A DNA stretch of 31,619 bases from Saprospiraceae bacterium UBA2329 (GCA_002344975.1 DDUV01000090.1:1-31619), one strand, 5' to 3'. Shown: positions 1 to 9,779, counted from the first letter of the stretch. Notes: generated by a model from the sequence alone, not told the origin. Program-made: numbers and translations.

Positions 1-570
1 TGTGCGGGCGGCAGTTTCAGCCTGCCGGCAACGTCCATCAACGGCATTGCGGGGAGTTGGTCTCCGGCGGTAAACAACACGGCAACAACGACTTACATCT
101 TCACGCCGAACGCAGCGGCTCATCCCTGCGCCCTCACCGCTACGATGACCGTGCAGGTAAATCCGGCCGAGACGCCGAACTTCACACAAATCAATCCGAT
201 CTGTGCGGGCGGCAGTTTCAGCCTGCCGGCAACGTCCATCAACGGCATTGCGGGGAGTTGGTCTCCGGCGGTAAACAACACGGCAACAACGACTTATACC
301 TTCACGCCGAACGTCGCGGCTCATCCTTGCGCGGTGACAACGACGATGACGGTGCAGGTGAATCGGACCGAGACGCCGAGTTTCACACAAATCAATCCGA
401 TCTGTGCGGGGGGCAGTTTCAGCCTTCCGGCAACGTCCAACAACGGCATTGCGGGAAGCTGGTCTCCGGTGGTAAACAACACGGCAACAACGACTTACAC
501 CTTCACGCCGAACGCCGCGGCTCATCCTTGCGCAGTCACCGCCACGATGACCGTGCAGGTAAGTACGCGG
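1..570 (+). repeat. 201-bp in-frame tandem repeats, about 2.8 copies in view
   Basis: Units start at 1, 202 and 403 with an exact 201-bp (67-codon) period and nearly identical DNA. The third unit decays near 570, where the SprB-like part begins. The array continues out of the window on the left. Synonymous positions are also conserved, which points to recent duplication or gene conversion rather than old repeats kept by protein selection. Confidence 0.93.
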
Positions 571-1350
571 CCGGTTGTGAGCATTTCGGCAGAAAACCCC
601 GGCTGCTTCGGGGAACAACTCGGGCGATTGACTATCGAATCCATCAGTGGCGGCATTCCTCCATATTCTTATGCCATAGGCAATGATCCGCTGAGTATTG
701 TCGGCGCCTTACCGGCAACAAACCCGAACAGGCTCACTGCCGGGGCGTATCAATTGCGCGTGCAGGACGGTGGCAACTGCCTGACCATCGTCCCATTCGT
801 TATTCCGGATGCGCCTCTGTTACAGCTTGATCTGGGGCCGGATATGACCATTCGCATCGGCGACAGCACCTTACTGGAGGGGCTTACCAATTTTGATGTG
901 GACAGTGTGGTATGGACGCCGACCGAGTTTTTAAGCGACGCCGGAAGTCCTGTTACCTATGCCCGCCCCACAGTGAGTACCGCCTACCAATTGGTCGCAT
1001 TTGATGTCAATGGTTGCCGGGCGGAGGACGAGGTTTGGGTGTATGTAGAACGGCGGCTGGAGGTTTTTATTCCCAATGCTTTTAGTCCGAACGACGATGG
1101 AATCAATGATAAATTCAGGGTTTTTAGTGATAACAAGATCAAGAGCATCCGCAGTTTACGAGTATTTGATCGTTGGGGCGGCAATGTGTTCAGTGTGACA
1201 GACGTAGCCCCGGATGCCGATGCTGCCGGATGGGACGGTAAGCACCGGGGTCAGACGGCAAGCGCGGACGTATATGTTTACTTTGCAGAGATTGAGTTTT
1301 TTGACGGCCACGTGGAGACGGTGATGGGAGAAGTGACGCTGGTGCGTTGA
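1..1350 (+). CDS. T9SS type B surface protein with 67-aa tandem repeats (3' part only)
   Basis: The reading frame is open from the first base and its start lies outside the window, so only the last 449 residues are seen. The first ~190 residues are tandem 67-residue Ig-like repeats, each with a C-A-G-G start, a G-S-W-S-P core and a T-T-T-Y-x-F-T-P strand, close to the cell-adhesion repeats of giant Bacteroidota surface proteins. A SprB-like repeat follows at about residues 195-260 (P-G-C-F-G and S-G-G-I-P-P-Y-S-Y), then another beta-sandwich. The last ~95 residues are a gliding-motility-associated type B C-terminal domain (IPNAFSPNDDGINDKF, then RVFDRWGG), which directs export by T9SS and, in the family, cell-surface attachment. 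The repeats suggest an adhesin or matrix protein; the ligand is unknown. No enzyme domain is visible in the part present. Confidence 0.88.
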   Translation, partial: CAGGSFSLPATSINGIAGSWSPAVNNTATTTYIFTPNAAAHPCALTATMTVQVNPAETPNFTQINPICAGGSFSLPATSINGIAGSWSPAVNNTATTTYTFTPNVAAHPCAVTTTMTVQVNRTETPSFTQINPICAGGSFSLPATSNNGIAGSWSPVVNNTATTTYTFTPNAAAHPCAVTATMTVQVSTRPVVSISAENPGCFGEQLGRLTIESISGGIPPYSYAIGNDPLSIVGALPATNPNRLTAGAYQLRVQDGGNCLTIVPFVIPDAPLLQLDLGPDMTIRIGDSTLLEGLTNFDVDSVVWTPTEFLSDAGSPVTYARPTVSTAYQLVAFDVNGCRAEDEVWVYVERRLEVFIPNAFSPNDDGINDKFRVFSDNKIKSIRSLRVFDRWGGNVFSVTDVAPDADAAGWDGKHRGQTASADVYVYFAEIEFFDGHVETVMGEVTLVR

Positions 1351-1440
1351 TGTATCCCAAAGCTGATTGCCACAAGGTCGCTTCTATAAAGATTTTTCAA
1401 ACGACTGTTTTCTTCATTTCTTAACCAACAATCTTTTCTT

Positions 1441-4400
1441 ATGAAAAACAATTTTATCGCGAACCAATTTGAGGAAGCCATAGGTAACCTATCGCTACCT
1501 TATGCAGAAAACAAAGCAAAAACAAAATTTGACCTTTTTAAGGGAGTTGTACTCAATAAGCTCTTGCTTTTTGGTATTTTCTTCATTTTAGGGGGGCACA
1601 GTGTTTTTGCACAACCAGCCACTCCCGTTGGTTTTGTTGCCAATCCGGGAGGAGGTTCGGGGCAAGTCTTTTTAGCTTGCGGACCCAATGGTGTTGGCAT
1701 GAATAATTTAGTTTATCGTCTATTTTATTCTCCAACAGCAACAGCACCGGCCAATCCTTTGACTGCTACCCAATATACTTTTGGCTCAACTGCCGGAGAT
1801 GGAGGTGGAACAGCAGCCTTTGGTTTTAATATATCGGGGCTGACACCATCTACAGGCTACACTTTTTGGTTGTACCAGTATAATACTGCGACTATGGAAT
1901 ATTCCGCAGCAGCTTCAGCCACTCAGACTTCTGGTGGTTCGATACCCGGCACGCCCGTTGGTTTTGTAGCAAATCCGGCAGGAGGTTCGGGGCAAGTCTT
2001 TTTAGCTTGCGGACCCAATGGTGTTGGTATGAATAATTTAGTTTATCGTTTATTTTATTCCCCAACAGCAACAGCACCGGCCAATCCTTTGACTGCTACC
2101 CAGTACACTTTTGGTTCAACTGGCGGAGATGGAGGTGGAACAGCAGCCTTTGGTTTTAATATATCGGGGCTGACACCATCTACAGGCTACACTTTTTGGT
2201 TGTACCAGTATAATACTGCGACTATGGTATATTCCGCAGCCGCTTCAGCCACTCAGACTTCTGGTGGAGCACCTGCCGGTCCGACGGCCCCGGCAACAGC
2301 AGCACCTGCGCCTACCTGCGGACAAGCGAATGTTATTTCAGTTTATAGTGATACCTACACAAATAATATACCTGGAACGAATTTTAATCCAAACTGGAAC
2401 CAGTCTGGTTTTGGCAGCGCAACCACAATCACAATTGGGGGGAACGAAATGCGCTATTATCCGAATATGAATTATCAGGGTATTGCACTCGGAAGCAATC
2501 AAAATGTTAGTTCATTCCAATCCTTACGGTTAGATATTTGGTCGGCCAATTGCAGCTCCATTGATATTTATTTGGTAACGGCTGCAAATGGTGAGAGGGC
2601 AGTCAGGAGATCACTGACTTTGAATTCATGGAATAGCATAGAAATTCAATTAGCGGATTATTCATCTCAGGGGATTCCTTTGACCGCCATCAAAGAATTC
2701 AAGTTTGTAACGATTACTCCTGCAAGTGGCGCCAATATTTATGTAGATAATATCCACTTTGTCAATAGCAGTTGTGCTACAGCGCCCACCACCGTTAATA
2801 CTACCTTCTGTGTGGACTATACCTGTGTGGCAAATTCAACAGGCTTTGCCGCCCAACAAATCAATTTCGACGGAGGCACCTTCAACGGTTTCAGAAATTT
2901 GACCAGAATGGGTACTACCAACATCTGGTGCGGCACCTTTGCTATTCCTGCAGGAGAAACAGTCCGGTACAGCTTCTTCTATGCCGCCGCCGCCGGTGCA
3001 GGCGGCTTTGAAAACCTGACAGGCTTGACCTGTGCCAACAACGGCAGGCGCACTTATACCGCAGTGGCAGGCAGCCCTGAAACGCTCACGTTTGCGTGGG
3101 AGTCTTGCAGCAGCACGCCTGTTTGTCCTCCGCCCCCTGCACCAACGGTAACAGCGCCTGTGCCCACCTGCGCGCAAGCGAATGTTGCTTCAGTCTATAG
3201 TGATACCTACACAAATATAGCCGGGACGAATTTCAATCCCAACTGGGGACAGGCTGGTTTTGCCGGCGCAACCACAGTCACACTTAGTGGTAACCAAATG
3301 CGCTATTATCCCAACATGAATTATCAGGGTATTGCACTCGGAGTCCATCAAAGGATTGATTCATTCCAAACTTTACGTTTAGATATTTGGTCGGCTAACT
3401 GTAGTTCAATTGATATTTATTTAGTTGCAACTACAGGAGTCGAAAGGGCAGTAAGGAGGTCATTAACTTTAAATTCATGGAATAGTATAAATATTCCGTT
3501 GGCTGATTATGTGGCTCTTGGAATGTCTTCAAGCGCTTTAATCAAAGAATTTAAGTTCGTAGCTATTACTCCTCCCAATGGCGCTAATATTTATGTGGAC
3601 AATATTTACTTTGCCAAAGTAAATTGTACCGATGTAACGCCTCCCATGCTAAACTGCACCAACATTACGGTCACATTCAATGGCCAGAACAGCATTCCGC
3701 TCACGGCAAGCCAATTGGCCACTGCAACTGACGATTTCGGAACGCCCATCCTCTCAATCAATCCAACTGTCATCACCTGCCAACAGGTAGGCCAGAGCGT
3801 GCCTGTAACGGTAACGGCAAGGGATGCGACCGGCAACACAGCTACTTGTATCAGCACTGTCACAGTAGCCGGCCTGCCATGCGGCTGGAGCCAGCAACCG
3901 AACGGGGTGAACTGTGCCAATGGCAACAGCATTGCCTTCAATGCAGCTACAGGCGTTTACACCGCCACAAGTACAGGCTGTTCCTACGGGCCGCCATTCA
4001 GCAGCGATGCCACGGCCTTTGCTCAACGCACGCTGTGCGGCAACGGTAGTATCACGGCCAGAGTCACTGGTATCAATCCGCTGGCCGGCGGCTGGGCGGG
4101 CATCGTGATGCGCGAGGGCAATGCAGCAGGCGCGAAAAAGGCGCAGTTGATGACGAACTTAGGCAGCGATCACCGCCGGGAGTTCCGCACAACCACCAAT
4201 GGAGCAGCACAGCCGCAGCAGTTCCCGAGCCTGAGCCGCTACTGGTTGCGCATCACGCGTGTGGGGAATCAGTTCACTATGTTTGTATCATCCAACGGAA
4301 CCAATTGGTTCCCGGCCGGCTCGCAAAACATCGCGATGAGCAATTGCATCGAAATGGGTTTGGTAGCGACCAACAACACCTCCAACAGCACGGTGACGGC

Positions 4401-4743
4401 CACGTTCTCGAATGTGAGCTTCTCTGGCAGCACCAGCGGGCTGGGAACAGGCGGCGGCAGCATGGAGCAGAGCGCACATAGCATAGAGGCGCCGCACAGC
4501 TTCGAGGTGTATCCGAACCCGACGGGGGGCGAGTTGAACCTCGACCTGACGCAGTACATCGGCCGCAGCGTGCGCATAGAGATGTACAGCTTAGAAGGCA
4601 AGCTCTTGCAATTCTCTGAATTGGACGAAGTGCAAACCACGCTCAAAAGCCTCGATCTGAGCAGGTTCCAGAATGGGATGTACTTGGTGAAAGTGAAATC
4701 TGCCGGACTGCCGGATGCCGTAAGACGGGTGGTGAAGCAATGA
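1441..4743 (+). CDS. Modular T9SS type A secreted protein with glycan-binding-like modules
   Basis: This 1100-residue protein has no recognised catalytic domain. A signal peptide core (L-L-L-F-G-I-F-F-I-L, cleaved near V-F-A-Q) lies at about 40-58 after an unusually long n-region; no other in-frame ATG lies closer to the core, so ATG 1441 is kept. Then come two nearly identical 110-residue fibronectin-like repeats (about 61-170 and 171-280); a putative carbohydrate-binding beta-sandwich (about 285-445) with the S-V-Y-S-D-T-Y-T start and I-Y-V-D-N-I end; an Ig-like insert (about 455-560); a second copy of the sandwich (about 570-730); an HYR domain (about 735-815); a LamG/DUF1349-like jelly roll (about 820-1000); and a type A sorting domain starting at F-E-V-Y-P-N-P. 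The same sandwich recurs in the proteins at 8387 and 21853, which links it to beta-glucan binding. Whether it is controlled together with the downstream locus is unknown, as a terminator follows it. Confidence 0.88.
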   Translation: MKNNFIANQFEEAIGNLSLPYAENKAKTKFDLFKGVVLNKLLLFGIFFILGGHSVFAQPATPVGFVANPGGGSGQVFLACGPNGVGMNNLVYRLFYSPTATAPANPLTATQYTFGSTAGDGGGTAAFGFNISGLTPSTGYTFWLYQYNTATMEYSAAASATQTSGGSIPGTPVGFVANPAGGSGQVFLACGPNGVGMNNLVYRLFYSPTATAPANPLTATQYTFGSTGGDGGGTAAFGFNISGLTPSTGYTFWLYQYNTATMVYSAAASATQTSGGAPAGPTAPATAAPAPTCGQANVISVYSDTYTNNIPGTNFNPNWNQSGFGSATTITIGGNEMRYYPNMNYQGIALGSNQNVSSFQSLRLDIWSANCSSIDIYLVTAANGERAVRRSLTLNSWNSIEIQLADYSSQGIPLTAIKEFKFVTITPASGANIYVDNIHFVNSSCATAPTTVNTTFCVDYTCVANSTGFAAQQINFDGGTFNGFRNLTRMGTTNIWCGTFAIPAGETVRYSFFYAAAAGAGGFENLTGLTCANNGRRTYTAVAGSPETLTFAWESCSSTPVCPPPPAPTVTAPVPTCAQANVASVYSDTYTNIAGTNFNPNWGQAGFAGATTVTLSGNQMRYYPNMNYQGIALGVHQRIDSFQTLRLDIWSANCSSIDIYLVATTGVERAVRRSLTLNSWNSINIPLADYVALGMSSSALIKEFKFVAITPPNGANIYVDNIYFAKVNCTDVTPPMLNCTNITVTFNGQNSIPLTASQLATATDDFGTPILSINPTVITCQQVGQSVPVTVTARDATGNTATCISTVTVAGLPCGWSQQPNGVNCANGNSIAFNAATGVYTATSTGCSYGPPFSSDATAFAQRTLCGNGSITARVTGINPLAGGWAGIVMREGNAAGAKKAQLMTNLGSDHRREFRTTTNGAAQPQQFPSLSRYWLRITRVGNQFTMFVSSNGTNWFPAGSQNIAMSNCIEMGLVATNNTSNSTVTATFSNVSFSGSTSGLGTGGGSMEQSAHSIEAPHSFEVYPNPTGGELNLDLTQYIGRSVRIEMYSLEGKLLQFSELDEVQTTLKSLDLSRFQNGMYLVKVKSAGLPDAVRRVVKQ
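1621..2270 (+). repeat. Two 330-bp in-frame direct repeats (fibronectin-like modules)
   Basis: Near-identical 110-codon units begin at 1621 and 1951. Both start with T-P-V-G-F-V-A-N-P and end with S-A-T-Q-T-S-G-G. Only scattered bases differ, so this is a recent internal duplication. Confidence 0.92.
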
Positions 4744-5167
4744 GAATAGCTTGAACGGAGGGCAACCACAAGGGTTGCCCCGACGGTGAGACAGCCGGAG
4801 CGAGCCATTGCTTCGGCTGTCTTTTTTTTATTGCTCCAATTGACATCCTTACAAGCAGGGTAAAGTAAGATAAGAGACCACGAAAAAATACAGGTATCGC
4901 ATCCTCTCGCCAAAGGAGATGGAACACCTGTTGTACTACCACAATATACATATACATGAAAAAAAACAAACAGCTCTGACTGAGTATGAGTTTACATACA
5001 AGTATCTGTAAAACAATATTTTGAACAATTTCAATTTGAATGAATCCCCGCCTTTCAGCCGTGTATATATAATGTATATGCAGTTTTTTGTAATAAACGG
5101 CAGTAAGTTTACACGACGATTCAGCAGAATGAGTCGCCGGCCTATTTTACCAAATAAAATATTTCAG
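4744..5167. other. Intergenic region before the glucan locus
   Basis: These 424 bases hold a small hairpin (4761-4767 with 4773-4779), a strong terminator (4790-4829) and then an AT-rich stretch. The frame of the next gene is open upstream to 5021 and contains ATGs at 5072, 5078 and 5129, but the protein it would add looks unlike a signal peptide. The region is therefore more likely to carry the promoter and leader of the locus. I could not find a clean TAnnTTTG box, so no promoter is called. Confidence 0.6.
4790..4829 (+). terminator. Rho-independent terminator
   Basis: An 8-bp stem (gacagccg at 4790-4797 with cggctgtc at 4814-4821) is followed at once by eight Ts (4822-4829). It separates the upstream surface-protein gene from the glucan locus. 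Confidence 0.88.
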
Positions 5168-8100
5168 ATGGAAACAATCACTAAACGATTTATCCTGTTC
5201 CTTACGATTTCAGTTTTTTCCATAGTTGTACGTGCACAGGCCGACAAGGTAGTGGTGTCCTACGGCGATAATGGCATTCGCCTGACTGTAAACGGCAAGG
5301 AACTGATGGTTAACGGTATGAACTGGGACTACTTTCCCATCGGTACCAATTACTCCTATAGTTTGTGGGATCAGTCGGATGCAGCTATTCGGCAAGCGTT
5401 GGATGCCGAGATGGGGCTGCTCAAAAACATGGGCGTGAACACCATCCGCGTTTATACCGGCATTCCGCAAAAATGGATTGAGTACATTTATCGCACGCAT
5501 GGCATTTACACCATGCTCAACCACTCCTTCGGCAGGTACGGCCTCACCATAGGCGGGGCTTGGGCGCCCAATACGGAGTATTCCGACCCGCGGGTGCGCG
5601 AACTGCTGCTGAAAGAGGTGCAAACCTTGGCGGCAGAGTACCGCAATACGCCGGGTTTGTTGCTCTACCTGTTGGGTAATGAAAACAACTACGGCCTGTT
5701 TTGGGAGGGCGCCGAAACGGAAAACATTCCGATGGCCGACCGCAAGTCCACACGGCGCGCGCGCGCCATGTACAAGCTCTTCAACGAGGCTGCCGTGCTG
5801 ATGAAAGCGGCCGACAATACACATCCGGTAGCGATGTGCAACGGCGATTTACTATTTTTAGACATCATCGCACAGGAGTGCAAAGAGGTGGATATCTTTG
5901 GTACCAATGTGTATCGCGGGGTTTCGTTCGGCGACCTGTTTGAGCGCGTCAAAAAAGAGTACGGCAAGCCGGTGTTGTTCACCGAGTTTGGCGCGGATGC
6001 GTTCAACGTTATTGCCAATGGAGAAGATCAGAGTGCGCAGGCTCACTTTTTGAAAGAAAACTGGCGCGAGATTTACGAAAACGCAGCCGGTCTGGGCAAG
6101 TCCGACAACTCCATCGGCGGTTTTACCTTCCAGTTCAGCGACGGCTGGTGGAAATATGGCCAAACCTCCAATTTGGATGTGCATGATTCGCACGCTTCCT
6201 GGTCGAACGGCGGATACTTCAACGACTACACGGCCGGCGAGAACAACATGAACGAAGAGTGGTTCGGCATCTGTGCCAAAGGGCCGACCAATGCACAGGG
6301 TTTGTACCAATTGTATCCCCGCGCAGCCTACTATGTGCTCAAAGACGTTCACCAACTCAATCCTTATGCACCCGGCACTACGGTGAGCAGCGTTCAGGGC
6401 TTTTTCGGAGGTGTTCAAATCTCGGATGCGCTGTTGCGGGCGCGGGGCGACAAGGCCGCGTTGGAGGGTGAAAAAAATAAGTTTTTGCGCCTGAGCCGCT
6501 TCGGGGCAGCCTTTACTACGTTCAATACCGGCGGCAGCCTCATTACCACTCCCAAAGACCCCGATCCTCAAAACCCTGTGTATCCCAACCAATTGGGCTT
6601 CGATCACATGCAGTCCCTGTTTATAGGAGTAGAAGCCAATCCCGCCCCGAACATGCGGGCCAACATAGAACTGAACGTGCTGGGAAATGTGGCGCAGAAC
6701 CCGATAGACCAGATTTTTTATGAAAACAGAGGCCGCCCGGTGCAATTTGCAGGGCTGAACGGCCCGATCACGGTGGAATCCAACAACCGGGTGCAGATAT
6801 ACAAAGCAAGCTACACCTGGGATCACAAGTTGTTCAATCTCAATGGCTTTTATCGTACCGGTCACTATCACTGGGGCTACGAGGGCGATTTCTTCGGTCT
6901 GTACCCAGAAGCCAACTACGGTCCGCAAATAGATATTTACAACGGCATAGCGCCCTTCGGTTTTGAGGTGGAAGGCAAGAAGAAATTGGAAGGACTGAAG
7001 CTGGCTTTCGGCCCGCAACTCTGGTGGGGCGCCAACCCGGCCGTGTTGGTCAAATACAGCCGCGATCTGGCCAAATTCAAATGGACGGCTGTTTTCCATG
7101 AAGACTTGGAACAGTTGGGCCTCACGGAAAGCTCCTTTGCCATTCCGCAACCCAAAACCCGCCGCCTCACCCTGCACACTGCCCGGAAGTTCGGCAAACT
7201 CGGCGTTGACCTGGGCGGTATCTGGGGCGGGCAGCCTTTGAATGGCCGCGAGTTTCAGTTGGTGCGTGGCAAAGAAGGCGAATACACCGTCTATCAGGAT
7301 GAGATCAAAAATACCGACAACTGGGGCGGCAAAATCAAGTTGACCTACACAGGCGGCACCTTCAACTGGTATGCACAGTCGGCAGTGATGGGCTTAGTAG
7401 CCGGCGGCGGCGCCGATCTGACGCAAACCTTTACCGGCTGGCGACTGAAAGACAGCGGCAGCGGCAACCAGTACAATTTCCTCACAGGTTTCACCGTGAC
7501 GATGGGCAACCTTCAAATAGGGCCTAACTTCCTGTGGCAGAAGCCCATCGAAGGGCCGATACCCGCCGGCCTGGCTGCTCCTGCCCGCCCGCGCAACATC
7601 CTCGACGACCCCTTCGTGGTGCGGGGCAACCGCGAGCAGATGGCTGGTGAAATTTTGTTCACTTATGACCCCACGCCCGGTACCTGGATGTACACTTGGG
7701 ACAGCGACCGCAGCGAGGATGCCAAATTTGCCCTCAGCGCCGGCTTCGTATATCGCCACTATCCCACTACGCAGGATGCCGCCATTGGTATCTTCCCCGA
7801 CGGACGCACCACCTTCGCGTTTCCGGGCGGCGCGCCGGCACAAGACCTCTGGGAAGTGAATGCCCGATTGGTATCGAAAGTGAACCGCGATTTCGGCTTC
7901 ATCGCCAATATATATGGCGGCACGGCACAGGCCAACGGCAGCGATGCCCGCACCATCAGTCGCACCGGTTTGGATTTTCGCATGGTTTACAAGGCTGTAA
8001 AATTGCAGTCCTTTGCTCGCGTAAATGACTGGGGGCCTTATGATTATCACCGGGATTTCAACCTCACTTTCCCGATGCAGCTCATGGCTGATCTTTCGAC

Positions 8101-8314
8101 CAGCATTGCCAAGCCCGATTGGTTCGACCTGCCGAATACCCGCATCGGATTGCGTGGTACCTGGCGGGCTTTGGACAAATTCTCGCCGAGATATGCGCCT
8201 GCCTATACCCTCGACGGCGCCGGAAACTGGGTGCCCGATCCCAACGCGGTGGGCTTTGGTAACGGTAACGAGTGGGAGATCAGGACTTACATACTCATCA
8301 ACGTAGGAAATTAA
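5168..8314 (+). CDS. Clan GH-A-like glycosidase domain fused to an outer-membrane beta-barrel
   Basis: Start ATG 5168 gives a clean signal peptide (M-E-T-I-T-K-R-F-I-L-F-L then cleavage near V-R-A-Q); longer in-frame starts give poor ones. The protein is 1048 residues. Residues ~25-400 look like a (beta/alpha)8 glycosidase related to GH2/GH5-type barrels: LLGNEN with likely acid/base E172, and LFTEFGAD with likely nucleophile E273, 101 residues apart, plus a W-rich region near F-S-D-G-W-W-K-Y. From ~440 to the end there are many alternating amphipathic, aromatic-rich strands (Y-T-W-D-H-K-L-F, Y-R-T-G-H-Y-H-W, F-K-W-T-A-V-F-H) typical of a porin-like outer-membrane barrel, ending in strand E-W-E-I-R-T-Y-I-L-I-N-V. 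Role (inference): cut beta-glucan fragments and pass them through the outer membrane. I cannot assign a CAZy family. The barrel is inferred from strand pattern only and has no named family match. Confidence 0.75.
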   Translation: METITKRFILFLTISVFSIVVRAQADKVVVSYGDNGIRLTVNGKELMVNGMNWDYFPIGTNYSYSLWDQSDAAIRQALDAEMGLLKNMGVNTIRVYTGIPQKWIEYIYRTHGIYTMLNHSFGRYGLTIGGAWAPNTEYSDPRVRELLLKEVQTLAAEYRNTPGLLLYLLGNENNYGLFWEGAETENIPMADRKSTRRARAMYKLFNEAAVLMKAADNTHPVAMCNGDLLFLDIIAQECKEVDIFGTNVYRGVSFGDLFERVKKEYGKPVLFTEFGADAFNVIANGEDQSAQAHFLKENWREIYENAAGLGKSDNSIGGFTFQFSDGWWKYGQTSNLDVHDSHASWSNGGYFNDYTAGENNMNEEWFGICAKGPTNAQGLYQLYPRAAYYVLKDVHQLNPYAPGTTVSSVQGFFGGVQISDALLRARGDKAALEGEKNKFLRLSRFGAAFTTFNTGGSLITTPKDPDPQNPVYPNQLGFDHMQSLFIGVEANPAPNMRANIELNVLGNVAQNPIDQIFYENRGRPVQFAGLNGPITVESNNRVQIYKASYTWDHKLFNLNGFYRTGHYHWGYEGDFFGLYPEANYGPQIDIYNGIAPFGFEVEGKKKLEGLKLAFGPQLWWGANPAVLVKYSRDLAKFKWTAVFHEDLEQLGLTESSFAIPQPKTRRLTLHTARKFGKLGVDLGGIWGGQPLNGREFQLVRGKEGEYTVYQDEIKNTDNWGGKIKLTYTGGTFNWYAQSAVMGLVAGGGADLTQTFTGWRLKDSGSGNQYNFLTGFTVTMGNLQIGPNFLWQKPIEGPIPAGLAAPARPRNILDDPFVVRGNREQMAGEILFTYDPTPGTWMYTWDSDRSEDAKFALSAGFVYRHYPTTQDAAIGIFPDGRTTFAFPGGAPAQDLWEVNARLVSKVNRDFGFIANIYGGTAQANGSDARTISRTGLDFRMVYKAVKLQSFARVNDWGPYDYHRDFNLTFPMQLMADLSTSIAKPDWFDLPNTRIGLRGTWRALDKFSPRYAPAYTLDGAGNWVPDPNAVGFGNGNEWEIRTYILINVGN

Positions 8315-8386
8315 CTATTGGCTGCGAGCTATGAGCCGCGAGCTGCGAGGAGAGGTTTTACAATCAAAACTTAAAGACAAAATATC

Positions 8387-9775
8387 ATGAAAAATATCTT
8401 TTTCCGCTTTATCGGAGCTGCATTGCTCCTGACGGCATGGGCCTGCGAGCGTGACGTTGCCGATTTGGAACCAGCCGCTTACCCTACCAATCCCAATGTA
8501 TTTATTGACGGATTCAGTGCCGGCTTGAACTATGGAGCTTTTGGAAGCTCAGTACCCACCGCTTTTCAGGTGGACAATGAAGTGACCTACAACCAATCGC
8601 GGGCCTCCATGCGATTTGAAGTACCCGATGTGAACGACCCGCGAGGCGCGTATGCAGGCGGCGTATTTTTCACGAGTACGGGCCGTGATTTATCGGGCTA
8701 CGATGCGCTCTCTTTTTGGGCGAAAGCTTCTCAGCCGGCGAACATTGACGTACTGGGCTTCGGCAACGACTTCGGCGAGTCAAGATATCAGGTGTCTCTT
8801 TCGGGCGTAGGGGTGAATACCAATTGGAAAAAATATATTATTCCCATCCCCGACCCCTCGAAACTCAAGACCGAGCGCGGTATGTTCTTCTATTCTGAAG
8901 GCCCTGAAAATGATCGGGGTTACACCTTTTGGATTGACGAGGTGAAATTTGAAAAACTCGGCACTGTTGCGCACCCGACGTTCAGCATCCTCAATGGAGA
9001 GAATCAGGTTGAAACTTCGTTCGTCGGTGTTACGAAAACAATTGGCGGCCTGGCAGCTACCATCAATCTGCCCACCGGTGTGAATCAGCAAATGAACGTC
9101 ACTCCGACCTACTTTGAATTCATTTCGTCAGACCCGACCATTGCCACGGTGAGCAGTACGGGTCTGGTATCAGTCGTAGGCGGCCCCGGCTCGGCCACCA
9201 TTACTGCCACGGTGGGGGGCGTTACGGCGCAAGGTTCTTTGAGGATACAATCAGTAGGCAATTTTCAGCCGGCCCCCGTTCCTACGCGTCCTGCGTCGAG
9301 GGTGATTTCGATCTTCAGCGATGCGTATCCCAACGTTCCGGTGAACTACTACAATGGTTATTGGCAACCCTGGCAGACAACAGTTTCTAACGATTTTGCT
9401 GTCAGCGGAAATAATGTTTTGAACTATACCATATTCAACTTTGTGGGCATTGAATTCAGCAGCCCCACCGTCAATGCCAACGCAATGACTCACCTCCACA
9501 TGGATGTCTTCATACCAGGCCCGGTAGTGCCAGGAAGAGAGCTTAGAGTCATCGTTGTTGATTTTGGCCCGGATGGAGGATTCCAGGGAGGGGACGACAC
9601 CCGGCATTCGACCACGTTCGCGCCGCCTACATTGGCTTCAGGCAGATGGATTTCCATTGATATTCCCTTCTCCAGCATGACAGGCCTGACCAGAAGAGCC
9701 AACCTGGCACAGATTATCCTGGAAGGCGGTGATGGAGGAAGCATTTATGTTGATAATATCTACTTTTACAATTGA
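8387..9775 (+). CDS. Surface glycan-binding lipoprotein (CBM11/CIA30-like + BIG2 + shared module)
   Basis: This 462-residue lipoprotein lies 72 bp after the barrel fusion. Its signal ends at A-W-A-C20; the Trp before the -1 Ala makes the lipobox imperfect, but acidic residues after Cys fit a surface-export signal of Bacteroidota. Residues ~38-190 resemble CBM11/CIA30-type beta-sandwiches (L-S-G-Y-D-A-L-S-F-W-A-K, then F-W-I-D-E-V-K-F). Residues ~215-285 are a BIG2-type Ig domain (D-P-T-I-A-T-V-S-S-T-G-L-V). Residues ~298-462 are the sandwich module shared with the proteins at 1441 and 21853 (S-I-F-S-D-A-Y-P-N-V-P to I-Y-V-D-N-I-Y-F). No catalytic pair is seen. It probably takes the place of a SusE/F- or SGBP-type protein that holds glucan at the cell surface. 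Confidence 0.8.
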   Translation: MKNIFFRFIGAALLLTAWACERDVADLEPAAYPTNPNVFIDGFSAGLNYGAFGSSVPTAFQVDNEVTYNQSRASMRFEVPDVNDPRGAYAGGVFFTSTGRDLSGYDALSFWAKASQPANIDVLGFGNDFGESRYQVSLSGVGVNTNWKKYIIPIPDPSKLKTERGMFFYSEGPENDRGYTFWIDEVKFEKLGTVAHPTFSILNGENQVETSFVGVTKTIGGLAATINLPTGVNQQMNVTPTYFEFISSDPTIATVSSTGLVSVVGGPGSATITATVGGVTAQGSLRIQSVGNFQPAPVPTRPASRVISIFSDAYPNVPVNYYNGYWQPWQTTVSNDFAVSGNNVLNYTIFNFVGIEFSSPTVNANAMTHLHMDVFIPGPVVPGRELRVIVVDFGPDGGFQGGDDTRHSTTFAPPTLASGRWISIDIPFSSMTGLTRRANLAQIILEGGDGGSIYVDNIYFYN

Positions 9776-9779
9776 GAAT

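Noticed and set aside
1..570. CRISPR-like regular spacing
   Set aside because: The 201-bp units have no unique spacers and are in frame within a protein gene.
57..686. 209-codon frame overlapping the first gene
   Set aside because: It is the second reading frame of the 201-bp repeats, low in complexity and without a sorting domain; the T9SS frame is the real one.
5858..7177. 439-codon open frame on the minus strand
   Set aside because: It lies wholly opposite the barrel fusion gene, which has a signal peptide and catalytic motifs. The antisense product shows no known motif and is an effect of codon use.
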